Made by a program: the position numbers and the translations under genes
Shown: positions 33,653-34,108 of the stretch, piece after piece
Layout of the letters: each line of letters opens with the position of its first letter
Position numbering within the stretch: position 1 is the first letter of the stretch
Assembly (NCBI GenBank): GCA_012965515.1
Contig: DTSE01000185.1
Span: forward strand, 1-34,108
Source: Candidatus Melainabacteria bacterium
Lineage (GTDB): Bacteria > Cyanobacteriota > Vampirovibrionia > Obscuribacterales > Obscuribacteraceae
Direction of reading: 5' to 3'
DNA length: 34,108 bases
The notes under the pieces: generated by a model
What the model saw: the letters and a program-made list of their open reading frames with translations, nothing else
The model's database searches: none
Told to the model about the DNA's origin: nothing

Positions 33653-34024
33653 TTAGTGGGCTTGTCGCCCCGCCCGTGGTATCAACTTGGACCAATCAGA
33701 TCCTAGCTGATGGATAAAGGCGTGAGCATCGAGAACGTCGTCATAGCTGATTGGTGCACGATTATGGAGTTTTTCGATATCTTTTTTGGTCCAATCGTGC
33801 GGAACTTTGGGACGTTCTTTTTGATTTCGCGGAGCTGTGCCGACAATTGCGACACCTAGCGGTTTGCTGCATGTATGGCACGTGACACGCACCACCAATA
33901 CACCGGGCTCCTCGCGTAGTAATTGGATTCCTTCAGACGCAAATGGGTGTGCACAAAAACGACAGAACTTCTGTTGGAAGTATTCCTGGATTGCCTGGAA
34001 TCCCCCAGCTTGGTACTGACCCAT
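33653..34024 (-). CDS. Small zinc-ribbon-like protein
   Basis: The protein (123 residues) has two CxxC pairs, C21-x2-C24 (KFCRFCAHPF) and C49-x2-C52 (VTCHTCSKPLG), about 24 residues apart with beta-strand sequence between (VLVVRVT). This is the pattern of a zinc ribbon. After a basic linker (APRNQKERPKVPHDW) comes a helical part, ISYDDVLDAHAFIHQLGSDW, ending near LIPRAGRQAH. There is no signal peptide, so it is probably cytoplasmic; nucleic-acid or protein binding is likely for the ribbon, but no specific role can be given. It is followed by an intrinsic terminator and preceded by an operator-like palindrome, so it appears to be a single-gene unit. Confidence 0.8.
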   Translation of the reverse strand: MGQYQAGGFQAIQEYFQQKFCRFCAHPFASEGIQLLREEPGVLVVRVTCHTCSKPLGVAIVGTAPRNQKERPKVPHDWTKKDIEKLHNRAPISYDDVLDAHAFIHQLGSDWSKLIPRAGRQAH

Positions 34025-34048
34025 AGATGACCGCCGCTTCTAGTAGTT

Positions 34049-34066
34049 TGGTATCGAGTGATACCA
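34049..34066. promoter_or_regulatory. Operator-like palindrome upstream of the zinc-ribbon gene
   Basis: TGGTATC (34049-34055) and GATACCA (34060-34066) are perfect 7-base arms around GAGT. The palindrome lies 24 bases before the ATG at 34024, where a repressor could cover the promoter or transcript start. Confidence 0.5.
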
Positions 34067-34080
34067 TGATTTGCTAACCA

Positions 34081-34108
34081 AACAGACAGAAACTCAAGAG
34101 TCACCGGC
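34081..34108 (+). repeat. Inverted copy of part of the large exported gene, cut by the window edge
   Basis: These last 28 bases are the exact reverse complement of 32663-32690. Read on the plus strand they contain a frame for QTETQESPA, as in the exported protein. Bases before 34081 do not match, so the left boundary of the repeat is sharp. Confidence 0.9.

Noticed and set aside
33856-34104. An 82-codon frame on the minus strand over the zinc-ribbon gene
   Set aside because: It overlaps most of a better gene with two CxxC pairs and a terminator, and its translation looks random.

Overview
The window looks like a chromosomal piece of a non-photosynthetic relative of Cyanobacteria (Vampirovibrionia/Melainabacteria, perhaps an Obscuribacterales-type genome). 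This is inference. The best support is the NusB protein: it has the long form with an extra helical stretch between the N-terminal ARR motif and the C-terminal RNA-binding half that I recall from cyanobacteria, and it sits directly before ftsY, also as I recall from cyanobacteria. By eye the G+C content is about half. All three stop codons end ordinary genes, so the standard bacterial code is in use. There are no phage genes, no CRISPR array and no transposase.

Layout. 1-1.2 kb: the tail of an HExGH-motif protein and a small exported protein. 1.2-4.0 kb (minus): nusB, ftsY and a membrane-anchored TPR protein, the last two overlapping by 1 nt. 4.1-6.1 kb (plus): rsmD and a protein made of MshEN/GspE-N-type motifs without an ATPase. 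6.1-9.7 kb (minus): a DPM1-type glycosyltransferase and a 7TM-HD (PgpH-like) protein interrupted by one in-frame TAA exactly between its membrane part and its HD part. 10.0-13.4 kb (plus): ruvB, a YibE/F membrane protein and cdsA, followed by tRNA-Ser(GCT). 13.6-18.8 kb: surface-glycan genes (family-2 glycosyltransferase, UDP-galactopyranose mutase, a large multi-pass membrane protein, an acyltransferase). 18.7-19.6 kb (minus): a methyltransferase and a translationally coupled small exported protein. 19.7-27.8 kb (plus): bifunctional FTCD, a GT-C-like membrane protein, a glutamate dehydrogenase family protein whose catalytic lysine position is histidine, and a second copy of the GT-C-like gene broken by one in-frame TAG. 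27.8-32.8 kb (minus): an exported protein, an eIF2B/ribose-bisphosphate-isomerase family protein, a B12-binding-type radical SAM protein and a large exported protein of unknown function. 32.8-34.1 kb: a non-coding interval with a perfect 70-bp inverted repeat, a bidirectional terminator, a small zinc-ribbon protein, an operator-like palindrome, and at the very edge an inverted copy of part of the large exported gene.

How it fits together. Most genes are housekeeping (transcription, secretion targeting, recombination, phospholipid synthesis, ribosome methylation) or build the cell envelope. FTCD releases glutamate from formiminoglutamate, and the neighbouring dehydrogenase-family gene would act on glutamate if it is still catalytic. 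The most unusual points are two genes each broken by a single in-frame stop with no frameshift, the Lys-to-His change in the dehydrogenase, the stand-alone MshEN-motif protein, and the 70-bp inverted repeat whose layout suits an invertible segment or a non-autonomous element.
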